Below the pieces are notes generated by a model that was not told the DNA's origin, did no database searches, and worked only from the letters and a program-made list of their open reading frames with translations. DNA of 64,000 nt from the NCBI GenBank assembly GCA_004102785.1, contig SCEJ01000001.1, forward strand, positions 100,516 to 164,515. Reading direction: 5' to 3'. The DNA comes from Muribaculaceae bacterium Isolate-013 (NCI) (GTDB lineage Bacteria; Bacteroidota; Bacteroidia; Bacteroidales; Muribaculaceae). This document shows positions 6,568-15,891 of this stretch, in pieces. Each line of letters starts with the position of its first letter. The first letter of the stretch is position 1. The translations under genes and the position numbers were made by a program.

Positions 6568-8796
6568 ATGAAACACCCCATAGTATGCGCCCTGCTGACT
6601 GCAGGCCTCTCCATAGCCGCCACAACGGCATCGCACGCAGCAGTGCCCCGCCTTGACGTGGCAGGGATATCAAAATACGTTTATCCCGACAACCGCCGCT
6701 GCAACCTCACCGCCACCCCCGCATACATGCCCGACGGCGAGACATACCTGCAGGTATCAGCCGACGGCAAAAAAATTATCAGCTACAACACTGCCGACGG
6801 TAAAGAGACGGCAACCATCTTCGACTCGGCTACAACACGCGAAAACAAGCTTCCGGGCGACATCGAAGGCTTCACCCTTTCGCCCGACGCCTCGAAACTG
6901 CTGGTATGGACCGGCTCCGAACCCGTTTACCGACGCTCGTCAAAAGCCCGCTACTATATCTTCGAGATAAAGCGCAACATTCTGCGCCCCCTCTCGAAAG
7001 ATAGCGACAGACAGCAGGCCCCGCTATTCTCCCCCGACAGCCGCATGGTGGCCTTCGTAACCGGCAACAACATCCACATCCGCAAATGGGACTACGACAC
7101 CGAAGTGGAAGTAACCACCGACGGCTCACACGGCAAAATCATCAACGGCATACCCGACTGGACTTATGAGGAGGAATTCTCGGCAGTATGCTCGATGGCA
7201 TGGTCGCCCGACAATGCCACCCTCTGCTATCTGCGCTACGACGAGGAGCAGGTGCCATGGTACTCACTCCCCATATACAAAGGCTACTGCGATGCCGACG
7301 ACCGCTATGCGCTCTATCCCGGCACCTTCACATACAAATATCCGGTGGCCGGCGAGAAAAACTCCACCGTCACCCTCCACAGCTATGACGTAGACAACCG
7401 TAAAACCAAAAACATCACCCTCCCCGACAGCCGCATCGAGTATATACCCCGCATCGGCTTCGGAGGCTCCGATTCCGAGCGGCTGATTGTAACCACCCTC
7501 AACCGCGACCAGAACCGCATGGAGGTCTACTCGGTCAACCCGCGCTCCACTGTATCGAAATCGATAATCGTGGAGGAGGCCGGCAACGGATGGCTCAACC
7601 CCATGACCTATGAGGACATGCGCCTCCAGGACAACGGCATCATCCTTTTCTCAGAGCGCTCCGGATGGAATCACCTCTACCTCTACTCCTACACCGGCCA
7701 GATGCTCCGGCAGCTCACATCGGGCGACTTCGACGTAACCGACTACTATGGCACGGATGCCGCCGGTGCAGTCTATTATCAGGCCGAGCCGTCGACCGGC
7801 AAACCCTCCGATGCCCTCAACCGCGCCGTCTACCGCCTCAACACCAAAAACAACAAGACCGAAGCCCTTACCCCGGCCGAAGGATGGGCCTCAGCCGAAT
7901 TCACCCCCGCCAAAAACTATTTCACCCTCTGTTACAGCACCGCAGCAACACCGCCGGTATACACCCTCTGCAACAGCAAGAACCGCACCGTGCGCACCCT
8001 TGCCGACAACGCCGGGTATGCCGCCGAATATGCCGGAGCCCCGGTAAAGGAATTCTTCACCATCAGCTCCGACGGAAATGAGCTGAACGCCTACATGGTG
8101 AAACCGGCCGGTTTCGACCCGTCGCGCCGCTACCCCGTGATAATGTGGCAGTACTCCGGCCCCGGCTCGCAGGAGGTCTATAACCGATGGGCCATGGACT
8201 GGGACATCTATGCCGCCACGCAAGGCTTCCTCGTTGTGTGCGTTGACGGACGCGGCACCGGAGGCCGCGGCGCCGCATTCCGCAACATCGTCTACAAACA
8301 GTTGGGACGCTACGAGACCATTGACCAGATAAACGCTGCGCGCCACATAGCCTCCCTGCCCTACGTAAACCCCGACGCCATCGGAATCGCCGGCTGGAGC
8401 TACGGCGGCTACGAGACACTCATGTGCGCCACCGACGGCTCGGCGCCCTATGCCGCCGCTGTGGCGGTGGCACCAGTCACCTCCTGGCGCTTCTACGACA
8501 CTGTCTACTCCGAACGCTTCATGCTCACACCACAGCAGAACGCCTCCGGCTACGACTCATCGGCTCCCCTGGAGCGCGCCGGCAGCCTGAAATGCCCGCT
8601 CCTGCTCATGTACGGCACAGCCGACGACAACGTGCACCCCGAGAACACTATCGAATTCGTCAGCCGCCTTCAGGAGGCCGGCATGGACTGCGATGTGCTG
8701 ATGTTCCCAAACATGAACCATTCCATCAACGGATGTGGCTCGCGCCGCGTGGTCTACGCCAAAATGATTGATTTCTTCCGCCGCAACCTTAAATAA
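6568..8796 (+). CDS. Dipeptidyl peptidase IV (S9B family serine peptidase)
   Basis: This 742-residue exported enzyme removes N-terminal dipeptides, preferring Pro or Ala in position two. Start at 6568 gives a clear signal peptide (MKHPIVCALLTAGLSIAATT); the frame is open further upstream but that part is the shadow of the preceding gene. Residues about 70-510 form the DPPIV beta-propeller, with the diagnostic Glu pair in DWTYEEEF (201-203) that binds the substrate N-terminus. The catalytic triad is Ser611 in GWSYGG, Asp686 in GTADDNVH and His718 in MNHSI. Length agrees with Bacteroidetes DPPIV. It is likely periplasmic or surface-linked and serves amino-acid acquisition from peptides. It follows the coiled-coil gene by 43 bp. 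Confidence 0.93.
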   Translation: MKHPIVCALLTAGLSIAATTASHAAVPRLDVAGISKYVYPDNRRCNLTATPAYMPDGETYLQVSADGKKIISYNTADGKETATIFDSATTRENKLPGDIEGFTLSPDASKLLVWTGSEPVYRRSSKARYYIFEIKRNILRPLSKDSDRQQAPLFSPDSRMVAFVTGNNIHIRKWDYDTEVEVTTDGSHGKIINGIPDWTYEEEFSAVCSMAWSPDNATLCYLRYDEEQVPWYSLPIYKGYCDADDRYALYPGTFTYKYPVAGEKNSTVTLHSYDVDNRKTKNITLPDSRIEYIPRIGFGGSDSERLIVTTLNRDQNRMEVYSVNPRSTVSKSIIVEEAGNGWLNPMTYEDMRLQDNGIILFSERSGWNHLYLYSYTGQMLRQLTSGDFDVTDYYGTDAAGAVYYQAEPSTGKPSDALNRAVYRLNTKNNKTEALTPAEGWASAEFTPAKNYFTLCYSTAATPPVYTLCNSKNRTVRTLADNAGYAAEYAGAPVKEFFTISSDGNELNAYMVKPAGFDPSRRYPVIMWQYSGPGSQEVYNRWAMDWDIYAATQGFLVVCVDGRGTGGRGAAFRNIVYKQLGRYETIDQINAARHIASLPYVNPDAIGIAGWSYGGYETLMCATDGSAPYAAAVAVAPVTSWRFYDTVYSERFMLTPQQNASGYDSSAPLERAGSLKCPLLLMYGTADDNVHPENTIEFVSRLQEAGMDCDVLMFPNMNHSINGCGSRRVVYAKMIDFFRRNLK

Positions 8797-8834
8797 CAGA
8801 ACAAGTGTATCGCTCACATGAACGTCGACAGGGG

Positions 8835-10151
8835 ATGACCGTAGCAATCTTCGGATTGTGGCGCAACTGGGCCGTGGCCGTGGGAGTGCTCACCGTTCTG
8901 GCCTTCCTCGCCCCCATAGTGCCCCGGGTATGGCTTCTGCCCATCGACATCGTGGCCTATATCGGCCTGCAGATTATGCGCAGGGTGCTGCGCGGCCGCC
9001 ATGTGCCCTCGTGCATGCGCCTTATACAGGAAGTCAGCACCATCGTGCTGATTTCGGCATGCCTGATTTCGCTGATATGCATCCTCACCCCAACCGGTCT
9101 GATACGCGACATTTCAGGCAACCAGTTCACAGCCGACACCCCGCTGCTGGCCATACTCATCACGGCGCCCACCACCTGCATCGTCACAGCCTGCTTTCTG
9201 CTCAACCGCACGGAGCCTCACGTGTGCCGTCAGTGCAAGATGCGCTACGGCAATGTGATAGAGCACGGATTCATCGGGGGGCTTTTCAGGCGCGAATGGT
9301 GCTATCAGACCCGGCTTCTGATGCTGCTCTCGCTCGCCCTCACCCTGGTCGACTGGAGCTATTACATCATAAACTATGTGAATGTCAACCTCAACCGTGC
9401 TGACTTCTTCTACTTTCTGTGGATGCCGCTGGTGATATATATCCTGTCGCTGATATATCTCGGCTCGCGCTACTACTCTATGTGGGTGTATTATTGCCAC
9501 AACGACGAGGGGCATTACGTGGAGACCCCCGGGGCCACCACCCTGCGGTTCCTGCTGATAAACGACAACCGGATGCTCATCGACCTGCCGGGCCTGGACA
9601 CCACCCGCAATTCAGCCGCCCGGGGAGTGAAATTCGACACTCCGGTGAGCGTAAAGCTACCCTACCGCGAGAATGAGTCGCTATCCGACGCCATCTCCCT
9701 TTTCAGGCAGCGCACCGGCATCGCCGACGCCGAAATCCGCCATATCTACAACAGTCCCGACCCGGTGACATACCAGAACATGTTCCACTATTTCGCATTC
9801 ATCCCAGGAAGCGGGCTGCCCGAAGGGGCGCAGATTTCAGGCGAGTGGCTCACCCTCGGCGAAATCTACGAGCTCGGCCGGTACGGAGCCATAAACCGCA
9901 CCCTCATAACGGAACTGCGCCGCATCTATGAAGTGGCCATGGCCTGGAAAACCTACGACAGGGAGGGGCGCCGTCTCTACGACATAAAACACTACCAGCC
10001 CACATTCCGCCTGCGCGACCTCCATAAATGGGATGTGGACTACGATGACGAGACGTGGCTTCGTGTGCGTCAACTGAACCAGGACAAACCTCTGTGGCGC
10101 CTGCGCAGCCTCTTCCGCAAGGCCGCCGACAAACTCACTATGCAAGCATGA
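8835..10151 (+). CDS. Polytopic membrane protein with cytosolic C-terminal domain
   Basis: A 438-residue protein of unknown function from ATG 8835 (a GTG at 8805 is in frame but adds a charged, unlikely segment). About six hydrophobic segments lie in the first 230 residues, with a single CxxC (VCRQCKM) between segments four and five. The remaining 200 residues are soluble; the part with FHYFAFIPGSGLPEGA and GEWLTLGEIYELGR has the rhythm of the C-terminal half of a Nudix fold, but no Nudix box is present, so this is only a resemblance. The stop overlaps the miaA start (ATGA at 10148-10151), so the two are probably co-translated. Confidence 0.65.
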   Translation: MTVAIFGLWRNWAVAVGVLTVLAFLAPIVPRVWLLPIDIVAYIGLQIMRRVLRGRHVPSCMRLIQEVSTIVLISACLISLICILTPTGLIRDISGNQFTADTPLLAILITAPTTCIVTACFLLNRTEPHVCRQCKMRYGNVIEHGFIGGLFRREWCYQTRLLMLLSLALTLVDWSYYIINYVNVNLNRADFFYFLWMPLVIYILSLIYLGSRYYSMWVYYCHNDEGHYVETPGATTLRFLLINDNRMLIDLPGLDTTRNSAARGVKFDTPVSVKLPYRENESLSDAISLFRQRTGIADAEIRHIYNSPDPVTYQNMFHYFAFIPGSGLPEGAQISGEWLTLGEIYELGRYGAINRTLITELRRIYEVAMAWKTYDREGRRLYDIKHYQPTFRLRDLHKWDVDYDDETWLRVRQLNQDKPLWRLRSLFRKAADKLTMQA

Positions 10152-11077
10152 AAAGCCTCCACGCCATGCCGATAATCGCCGTTGTCGGCCCAACCGCCTC
10201 CGGCAAGACGCGCCGCGCCGTAGAGCTTGCCCGCGCACTCGGAGGAGAAATCATCAGTGCCGACTCGCGCCAGGTGTACCGCGGCATGGACCTCGGCACC
10301 GGCAAGGATATCGCCGAATACGGCGATGTGCCATATCACCTCATCGACATCTGCCCCGCCGGCACGAAATACAACCTCTACGAATACCTGCGCGACGCCC
10401 GCGCGGCCGTGGCCGATATTTCAGGCCGCGGGCTACGTCCGATAATATGCGGCGGCACAGGACTGTATGTCGAATCACTCCTCAAAGGGATGTACCTGCC
10501 GGAGGTTCCGGAAAATCCGGCTCTGCGGGCCTCGCTCAGGGGCAAGAGCCTCGAAGAACTCACCGGTATACTCGCCGGAATGAAAACCCTCCACAACGTT
10601 ACCGACGTGGATTCTCCCCAGCGCGCCATCCGCGCCATAGAGATTCAGACATTCTACGCCGACCATCCCGACCAGGCACGCATGGCCACCTCACCCGAGC
10701 CGCTCCCTGCCGCGGTTGTCGGTGTCGACATCCCGCGCGACGAGCGGCGCCGGCGCATCACCCTCCGCCTTGACCAAAGACTGCAGGAGGGGATGGTGGC
10801 CGAAGTGGAGCGGCTGCTTGCCGGCGGCGTTGGGGCCGACGACCTTATATATTATGGTCTCGAATACAAATACCTGACACTCTACGCCACCGGGCGCATC
10901 ACGTATCAGCAGATGCACGATGAGCTCGAGACAGCCATCCATCAGTTTGCCAAACGGCAGATGACATGGTTCCGCGGCATGGAACGCCGGGGCATACCTA
11001 TACACTGGCTCCCATACGACCTCCCCTCCGAAGAATTCGTGGCAGCCGTAACCACCCTGCTCCATAAGCAACAATGA
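10148..11077 (+). CDS. miaA: tRNA dimethylallyltransferase
   Basis: MiaA attaches a dimethylallyl group to N6 of A37 in tRNAs that read codons beginning with U. The 309-residue protein shows the P-loop GPTASGKT (residues 14-21), the DSRQVYRGMD motif that binds tRNA and the GGTGLY motif, and the C-terminal tRNA-binding region with FAKRQMTWFRG. The start at 10148 overlaps the upstream stop in ATGA; a second possible start is the MPII methionine six codons later. The 3' end again overlaps the next gene in ATGA (11074-11077), so the three genes 8835-12099 form a tightly packed operon. Confidence 0.95.
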   Translation: MKSLHAMPIIAVVGPTASGKTRRAVELARALGGEIISADSRQVYRGMDLGTGKDIAEYGDVPYHLIDICPAGTKYNLYEYLRDARAAVADISGRGLRPIICGGTGLYVESLLKGMYLPEVPENPALRASLRGKSLEELTGILAGMKTLHNVTDVDSPQRAIRAIEIQTFYADHPDQARMATSPEPLPAAVVGVDIPRDERRRRITLRLDQRLQEGMVAEVERLLAGGVGADDLIYYGLEYKYLTLYATGRITYQQMHDELETAIHQFAKRQMTWFRGMERRGIPIHWLPYDLPSEEFVAAVTTLLHKQQ

Positions 11078-12099
11078 ATCCCATACTTAAGCTTATCGCC
11101 GCCACAGCTCCGGTATGCATCGCGATGGCTCCGGCCATGGCGCAGACCGTCACGGAGTTTCCGGCCACAAAGCTTAAAAAGGGGGAGACTCTAACACTGC
11201 CGCTTGACACCGCCCTACACCGGCAGTCGGCCGAAGTGCGCGCCGCCGTAGGCTCCAATCCCGCACATGGCAAAGCCAACTGGAGCGCGACGATACTCGA
11301 CTCCGACGGCATACCACTCTGCCGCGCCACTGTGAGCTGGGGTGAGACAGGCTTTGACGACGCTTTCTCGCAACGCTACCTGAGGCTTTCGGTCGACACC
11401 GCCGACGCCTCTGGCAGACTCCTGCCGGCATCGCACTATGACCGTTATGAGAACGTCGACCTGCACCGCGGGGCAAACTCACTGGCAATCGACATCACCG
11501 GCTCACGGGTGGCCTTCGCAGTGGGCGATGACCTGCTCGTGCACGCCGGCGAAGCGCATATGCCGCGCCCCGGCGCCACAATATCAGTGACGGGCGACCG
11601 CACTCTGCGTGTAGACCACGCCGCGGTAAAATCTTATCCCGGGCGCAAATCAGCCCTTACAACCGCCTGGACCACTGACTCACTGGCGGCCTACTTCTCC
11701 TCGGCACAGCACCTCGACCCGGTCGAAGGTGTATGGACTTTTCTTGACCGCGACAATGACCCGCGATGGGCGCTCCCAGGCGGCTTCTACACCCTTGCGA
11801 TAGTCCGCTCCGGCAACCACCCGGAGGAATTCGACATCCTTTACCTATCCGGTGCGCGCACCAACAGCCAGATGTGGAACGCCTGCATGATCAAAGGCCG
11901 CCTTACATCAACCCGCTTCCTTGACCACTACCTGATGCAGTGGTTCGACGCCGCAGGCAACGATGCCGGCCCGGAATGCTCGGCCGACATACAGAACCAG
12001 GCAATACTTCAACTAAACTTCCCGCTGCACCACTCCCGCATCCGCTTCGCACGCTCCGACAACCGGCTACTGCAATCTGCCGAAAAGCAGAGCAAATAA
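11074..12099 (+). CDS. Exported protein of unknown function
   Basis: This 341-residue protein begins with a signal peptide (MNPILKLIAATAPVCIAMAP, cleavage after AMA-Q near residue 24). The mature part is rich in beta-strand-like patterns, with repeated Asp, Gly and Thr, and no catalytic motif I recognise. It has no lipobox and no obvious T9SS tail, so it may be periplasmic. Its start overlaps the miaA stop by four bases, which implies translation coupling rather than a functional link to tRNA modification. Confidence 0.65.
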   Translation: MNPILKLIAATAPVCIAMAPAMAQTVTEFPATKLKKGETLTLPLDTALHRQSAEVRAAVGSNPAHGKANWSATILDSDGIPLCRATVSWGETGFDDAFSQRYLRLSVDTADASGRLLPASHYDRYENVDLHRGANSLAIDITGSRVAFAVGDDLLVHAGEAHMPRPGATISVTGDRTLRVDHAAVKSYPGRKSALTTAWTTDSLAAYFSSAQHLDPVEGVWTFLDRDNDPRWALPGGFYTLAIVRSGNHPEEFDILYLSGARTNSQMWNACMIKGRLTSTRFLDHYLMQWFDAAGNDAGPECSADIQNQAILQLNFPLHHSRIRFARSDNRLLQSAEKQSK

Positions 12100-12126
12100 A
12101 CACCCAACTGAAATTTTTCACAGCAT

Positions 12127-12161
12127 TTTGCGATACATTACAAATTTTTGGCGTATATTTG
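12127..12161 (+). promoter_or_regulatory. Promoter upstream of the T9SS remnant
   Basis: TTTG (12127-12130) and TATATTTG (12154-12161) are separated by 23 bp, at the long end for this promoter class. Transcription would begin near 12167, about 110 bases before the ATG at 12278. The promoter appears intact although the gene downstream is not. Confidence 0.5.
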
Positions 12162-12277
12162 CAGCAAATTCAACTATTCTGACGCAATCAGACAGGTCAC
12201 AACCTTTCTAAAAAACTTCTTTAATATAATCCGGGGGGATGTTTCAATTGAATACCCCACTCTAATCGAACTGCTTA

Positions 12278-12420
12278 ATGAAAAAAGCTACATCAACGCC
12301 GTGCTGGCGGCAGGGGTAGCGGCGGCAGGCAACGCCGCAGGCCGCGTGACATCGGCCGTAGCACCGGGCATCTATCTGGTACGCACCCCGGCCGGGACCG
12401 TAAAGACCGCCGTCAGATAA
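12278..12420 (+). pseudogene. Miniature T9SS cargo remnant: signal peptide joined to sorting tail, frameshifted
   Basis: From ATG 12278 the frame stops after 13 codons. If the A6 run at 12281-12286 had one more base, the frame would read a 47-residue protein: a signal peptide (MKKSYINAVLAAGVAAAGNA) followed at once by a tail with PGIYLVRTPAGTVK, the same pattern as the T9SS C-terminal tails of genes at 32917 and 48389 (GIYIVR, GVYVLR). The most likely history is internal deletion of a secreted protein gene plus a one-base loss. The frame is open back to 12148, but that upstream part overlaps the promoter and is not likely translated. Confidence 0.5.
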
Positions 12421-12465
12421 CCCCTTCCCGACACCATTGACACACGTTTAAAACACGTCCTTTTC

Positions 12466-12511
12466 ATTCCCCGGTACGGTTTTGCCGTATCGGGGAATTT
12501 TTGTACCTTTG
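12466..12511 (+). terminator. Hairpin terminator overlapping the next promoter
   Basis: Bases 12466-12479 and 12485-12498 form a 14-bp stem (one G-T pair) with a 5-base loop, followed by a T-rich stretch. The same bases hold the promoter of the next gene: TTTG (12481-12484), 19 bp, TACCTTTG (12504-12511). The -33 element therefore sits in the loop and the right arm of the hairpin. Confidence 0.7.
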
Positions 12512-12529
12512 CCGAAAATGTCGATTCAT

Positions 12530-12997
12530 ATGAAAAAGGTTATTTTATCACTCATACTGGCCGTGACGGCCATGGCGGCCGCCTTCGCCCAGGCGCCCGC
12601 CAATCCGGTGGCATGGCGCTCGAACGTGAAGATGCAGAGCGCCACGAAAGGCACTGTCACCTTCACCGCAATCGTAAGCGAAGGCTGGCACCTCTACGGA
12701 ATGCAGATGCCCAAGGGAGGGCCCAAGCCCACAACGTTCAGCTTCGCAGGGTCGCAGGGCGTGAAATTCGCGGGCGCTCCCGTGCCGTCGGTGCAGCCGG
12801 TGAAGAAACACGACAAAATGTTCGATGCCGACGTCACTTATTGGGAAGGACGTGTGAAATTCACTGTGGACTTCGAGATTACCGACCCGGCGAAAACCGC
12901 CCTGGCCGCCTCCGTAACCTATATGGGATGCAACGACCAGACCTGCTCCCCACCGAAAACCCATAAATTCACACTCCGCATACCAGCAGCTAAATAA
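12530..12997 (+). CDS. nDsbD-like (DsbD alpha domain) periplasmic protein
   Basis: A 155-residue exported protein (signal peptide MKKVILSLILAVTAMAAAFA) made only of a DsbD N-terminal (alpha) domain. It keeps GWHLYGM, PSVQPVKK and the Cys pair in MGCNDQTCSPP, the same pattern found at the start of the full-length DsbD encoded next. In DsbD this immunoglobulin-like domain receives electrons from the membrane core and passes them to periplasmic disulfide reductases. A free-standing copy might act as an additional electron shuttle or be a redundant duplicate. ATG 12518 is also in frame, but the 12530 start gives a normal signal peptide. The gap to dsbD is 18 bp. Confidence 0.82.
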   Translation: MKKVILSLILAVTAMAAAFAQAPANPVAWRSNVKMQSATKGTVTFTAIVSEGWHLYGMQMPKGGPKPTTFSFAGSQGVKFAGAPVPSVQPVKKHDKMFDADVTYWEGRVKFTVDFEITDPAKTALAASVTYMGCNDQTCSPPKTHKFTLRIPAAK

Positions 12998-13015
12998 TAG
13001 CTCTATAATAGCTTG

Positions 13016-15004
13016 ATGATGAGAAAGCATGTTATTCTGCTCCTTATAGCCATAGCCGGAGCATTTACAGCAGCAGCACAGACACTCCAGCCTGTGACAT
13101 GGAGCGTGACAACCGAAAGCACCTCCCGCACCGAAGCCACTGTGGTGCTACACGCCAAAGTGGAAAAGGGATGGCATCTCTACGGGCTGACACTCCCCGA
13201 CGACGGGCCGAACGCCACACAGATCACATTCCAGCTTCCGGAAGGGATCAAGACCGACGGCCCCCTCACCCCCTCGGTACAGCCTGTGGAGAAATTCGAC
13301 CCGATATTCTCGCTCAACCTCTCATGGTGGGATACCGACGTGAATTTCACGCAGAAGCTCATACTGACCGACTCACGCAGCCACAAAGGCTCGGTGAAAA
13401 TAATGTTTCAGGGATGCAACGACCAGACCTGCATCTCGCCCCAGCGTCTCACCCTCGACTTCCAGGTAGGCTCAGGCCCGGCTGCCGCCGACGAGGCCGC
13501 CGACTCCACTGCCGAGCCGGAAGAAACAGCCGTGCCATCCATCGCCGACAAGGCTGTGGAAAACAGCACTGCCGACTGGTGGGAGCCGGTCGACATCACC
13601 GCCGACATGGCCGGCGCCCAGGATATCGCCCCCTCCTCGTGGTGGAAGATATTCCTCTGGGGATTCGGCGGCGGACTGCTCGCCCTGCTGACCCCCTGCG
13701 TGTGGCCCATGATTCCGATGACAGTGAGCTTCTTCCTTAAAAAAAGCAAGTCACGCAGCCGCGCCATCACCGATGCCGTGACCTACGGGCTGAGCATCAT
13801 CGTGATATACCTCACCCTCGGTCTCGCCATCACCGGCATATGCGGAGCCTCCACCCTCAACGAGCTGGCCACAAACGCATGGTTCAACATGGCTTTCTTC
13901 CTGCTGCTGGTGATTTTCGGCATATCGTTCCTCGGCGGATTCGATATAAAGCTCCCCTCGCGGTGGTCAAACACCGTTGACTCCAAGGCCGAAAGCACCT
14001 CCGGCCTGGTGAGCATCTTCTTCATGGCATTCACCCTGGCGCTGGTATCATTTTCATGCACCGGTCCCATCATAGGGACACTCCTCGTGGAGGCCGCCAC
14101 CCAGGGCAACTTCGTAGGTCCGGCAATAGGAATGGGCGGGTTCGCGCTGGCACTGGCACTGCCGTTCACCCTCTTCGCCCTCTTCCCCTCCTGGCTCAAA
14201 GAGATGCCCCGCTCGGGCGGATGGCTCAACTCCGTGAAGGTGGTGCTCGGCTTTCTGGAGCTGGCGCTCTCGCTGAAATTCCTGTCGGTGGCCGACCTGG
14301 CCTATGGCTGGGGGATACTTGACCGCGAGGTTTTCGTAAGCCTGTGGGTGGTGATTTTCGCACTGCTGGGCGTATACCTCCTGGGAAAGATACGTTTCAG
14401 CCACGACTCACCGCTTGAGACAGTGTCGCTGCCGCGCTTCTTCCTTTCGCTGGCATCGTTCTCATTCGCCATATACCTCATCCCCGGCCTGTGGGGCGCC
14501 CCGCTCAAAGGGGTCAGCGCGTTTGTGCCGCCGCTCTACACCCAGGACTTCTCGCTCTACACCGGCGGCCAGTTCGAGGAATTCGACGATTATGACGCCG
14601 GCATGGCCTACGCCGCCGAGCACAACCGCCCGGTGCTCATCGACTTCTCCGGCTACGGATGCGTGAACTGCCGAAAGATGGAGGCCGCCGTGTTCGATAC
14701 CCCCCGCGTGGAAGAGGTAATCAAGGAGAACTTCGTGCTCATCAAGCTCATGGTCGACGACAAGGCTAAACTTTCCACCCCTATAACCGTCAAAGAGAAT
14801 AACCGCACCGAGACTCTCGAAACCGTGGGCGAGAAATGGAGCTACCTCCAGCGCCACAAATTCCAGTCGAACTCGCAGCCTTACTATATCATTCTTGACA
14901 ACGAAGGCGCAGCACTCACCGCCCCCACATTCTACGACGAGAATATCACGAAGTTTGTGGAATGGCTCGAGACCGGCATGAAAAATTATCAGAACGAAAA
15001 ATGA
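13016..15004 (+). CDS. dsbD: Thiol:disulfide interchange protein DsbD
   Basis: This 662-residue inner-membrane protein carries electrons from cytoplasmic thioredoxin to the periplasm. Order: signal peptide; alpha domain (about 20-145) with the Cys pair in GCNDQTC; an acidic, Ala-rich linker; the membrane core of eight hydrophobic segments (about 205-490) with the redox cysteines in LTPCVWPMIP and FSCTGPIIG; and a C-terminal thioredoxin-like gamma domain (about 510-655) with Cys549-Val-Asn-Cys552. All six expected cysteines are present. Start chosen at 13016; a TTG just before and an ATG just after are also in frame. The stop overlaps the mazG start (ATGA, 15001-15004). Confidence 0.94.
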   Translation: MMRKHVILLLIAIAGAFTAAAQTLQPVTWSVTTESTSRTEATVVLHAKVEKGWHLYGLTLPDDGPNATQITFQLPEGIKTDGPLTPSVQPVEKFDPIFSLNLSWWDTDVNFTQKLILTDSRSHKGSVKIMFQGCNDQTCISPQRLTLDFQVGSGPAAADEAADSTAEPEETAVPSIADKAVENSTADWWEPVDITADMAGAQDIAPSSWWKIFLWGFGGGLLALLTPCVWPMIPMTVSFFLKKSKSRSRAITDAVTYGLSIIVIYLTLGLAITGICGASTLNELATNAWFNMAFFLLLVIFGISFLGGFDIKLPSRWSNTVDSKAESTSGLVSIFFMAFTLALVSFSCTGPIIGTLLVEAATQGNFVGPAIGMGGFALALALPFTLFALFPSWLKEMPRSGGWLNSVKVVLGFLELALSLKFLSVADLAYGWGILDREVFVSLWVVIFALLGVYLLGKIRFSHDSPLETVSLPRFFLSLASFSFAIYLIPGLWGAPLKGVSAFVPPLYTQDFSLYTGGQFEEFDDYDAGMAYAAEHNRPVLIDFSGYGCVNCRKMEAAVFDTPRVEEVIKENFVLIKLMVDDKAKLSTPITVKENNRTETLETVGEKWSYLQRHKFQSNSQPYYIILDNEGAALTAPTFYDENITKFVEWLETGMKNYQNEK

Positions 15005-15810
15005 CTGAAAAATTCACACCCCACACCCGTGAGGAAAAGATAGAGGCCCTGGGACGCGTGCTCGACGTGCTCGACACTCTGCGCGTGAAATGCCCCTGGG
15101 ATGCCAAGCAGACCAACGAGTCGCTGCGCCCCAACACCGTAGAGGAGGTGTTCGAGCTATGCGACGCCCTCATCAAGGAGGACAATGCCGAAATCCGCAA
15201 GGAGCTGGGCGATGTGCTCCTCCACGTGCTCTTCTACGCCCGTATCGGCGAGGAAAAGGGGGCATTCGATATCGTTACGGTGGCCGACTCGCTGGCACAG
15301 AAACTGATATTCCGCCACCCCCACGTCTATGGCCAGGTTCAGGCCGACAACGCGCATCAGGTGGAGCAGAACTGGGAGCAGATAAAGCTCAAGGAGAAGG
15401 ACGGCAACCGCTCGGTGCTCGCCGGAGTGCCCCGCGCTCTGCCAGCGCTCATCAAGGCCTACCGCATACAGGAGAAAGCCGCCAACTCGGGATTCGACTG
15501 GGAACAGCCCTCGCAGGTATGGGACAAGGTGCGCGAGGAAATCGCTGAATTCGAGGCCGCGGCAAAGAGCGGCAACGAAAAGGACATGGAGGCCGAGATG
15601 GGCGATGTGTTCTTCTCTCTGGTCAACGCAGCCCGCCTCTACGGCATCATACCCGAAAACGCCCTCGAACGCACAAACAAGAAATTCATCTCGCGCTTTG
15701 AGTTCCTCGAGCGCCGCGCCCGCGAGGCCGGACGCAGCCTCAAGGAAATGACCCTCGCCGAAATGGACCTTCTATGGGAGGAAAGCAAAGGGCTTGAGGC
15801 CGAAAGCTGA
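15001..15810 (+). CDS. mazG: Nucleoside triphosphate pyrophosphohydrolase MazG
   Basis: MazG hydrolyses nucleoside triphosphates to monophosphates and pyrophosphate and helps clear aberrant nucleotides. The 269-residue protein has two MazG domains, as in E. coli: the first with EEVFELCDAL then ELGDVLLHVLF (about residues 40-80), the second with VREEIAEFEAA then EMGDVFFSLVN (about 178-212). The acidic residues in each set bind Mg. The Lys/Arg-rich KKFISRFEFLERR near the C-terminus is typical of the family. The start overlaps the dsbD stop; homology begins at the TREEKIEALGR stretch, supporting ATG 15001. Confidence 0.95.
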   Translation: MTEKFTPHTREEKIEALGRVLDVLDTLRVKCPWDAKQTNESLRPNTVEEVFELCDALIKEDNAEIRKELGDVLLHVLFYARIGEEKGAFDIVTVADSLAQKLIFRHPHVYGQVQADNAHQVEQNWEQIKLKEKDGNRSVLAGVPRALPALIKAYRIQEKAANSGFDWEQPSQVWDKVREEIAEFEAAAKSGNEKDMEAEMGDVFFSLVNAARLYGIIPENALERTNKKFISRFEFLERRAREAGRSLKEMTLAEMDLLWEESKGLEAES

Positions 15811-15891
15811 CGCCCCCCCGAGGCTGTATCAGAATCACCGCGACCGCTTTGCCACACGGTTTCCTCCGATAAAAACCACAATAAAAGAACT

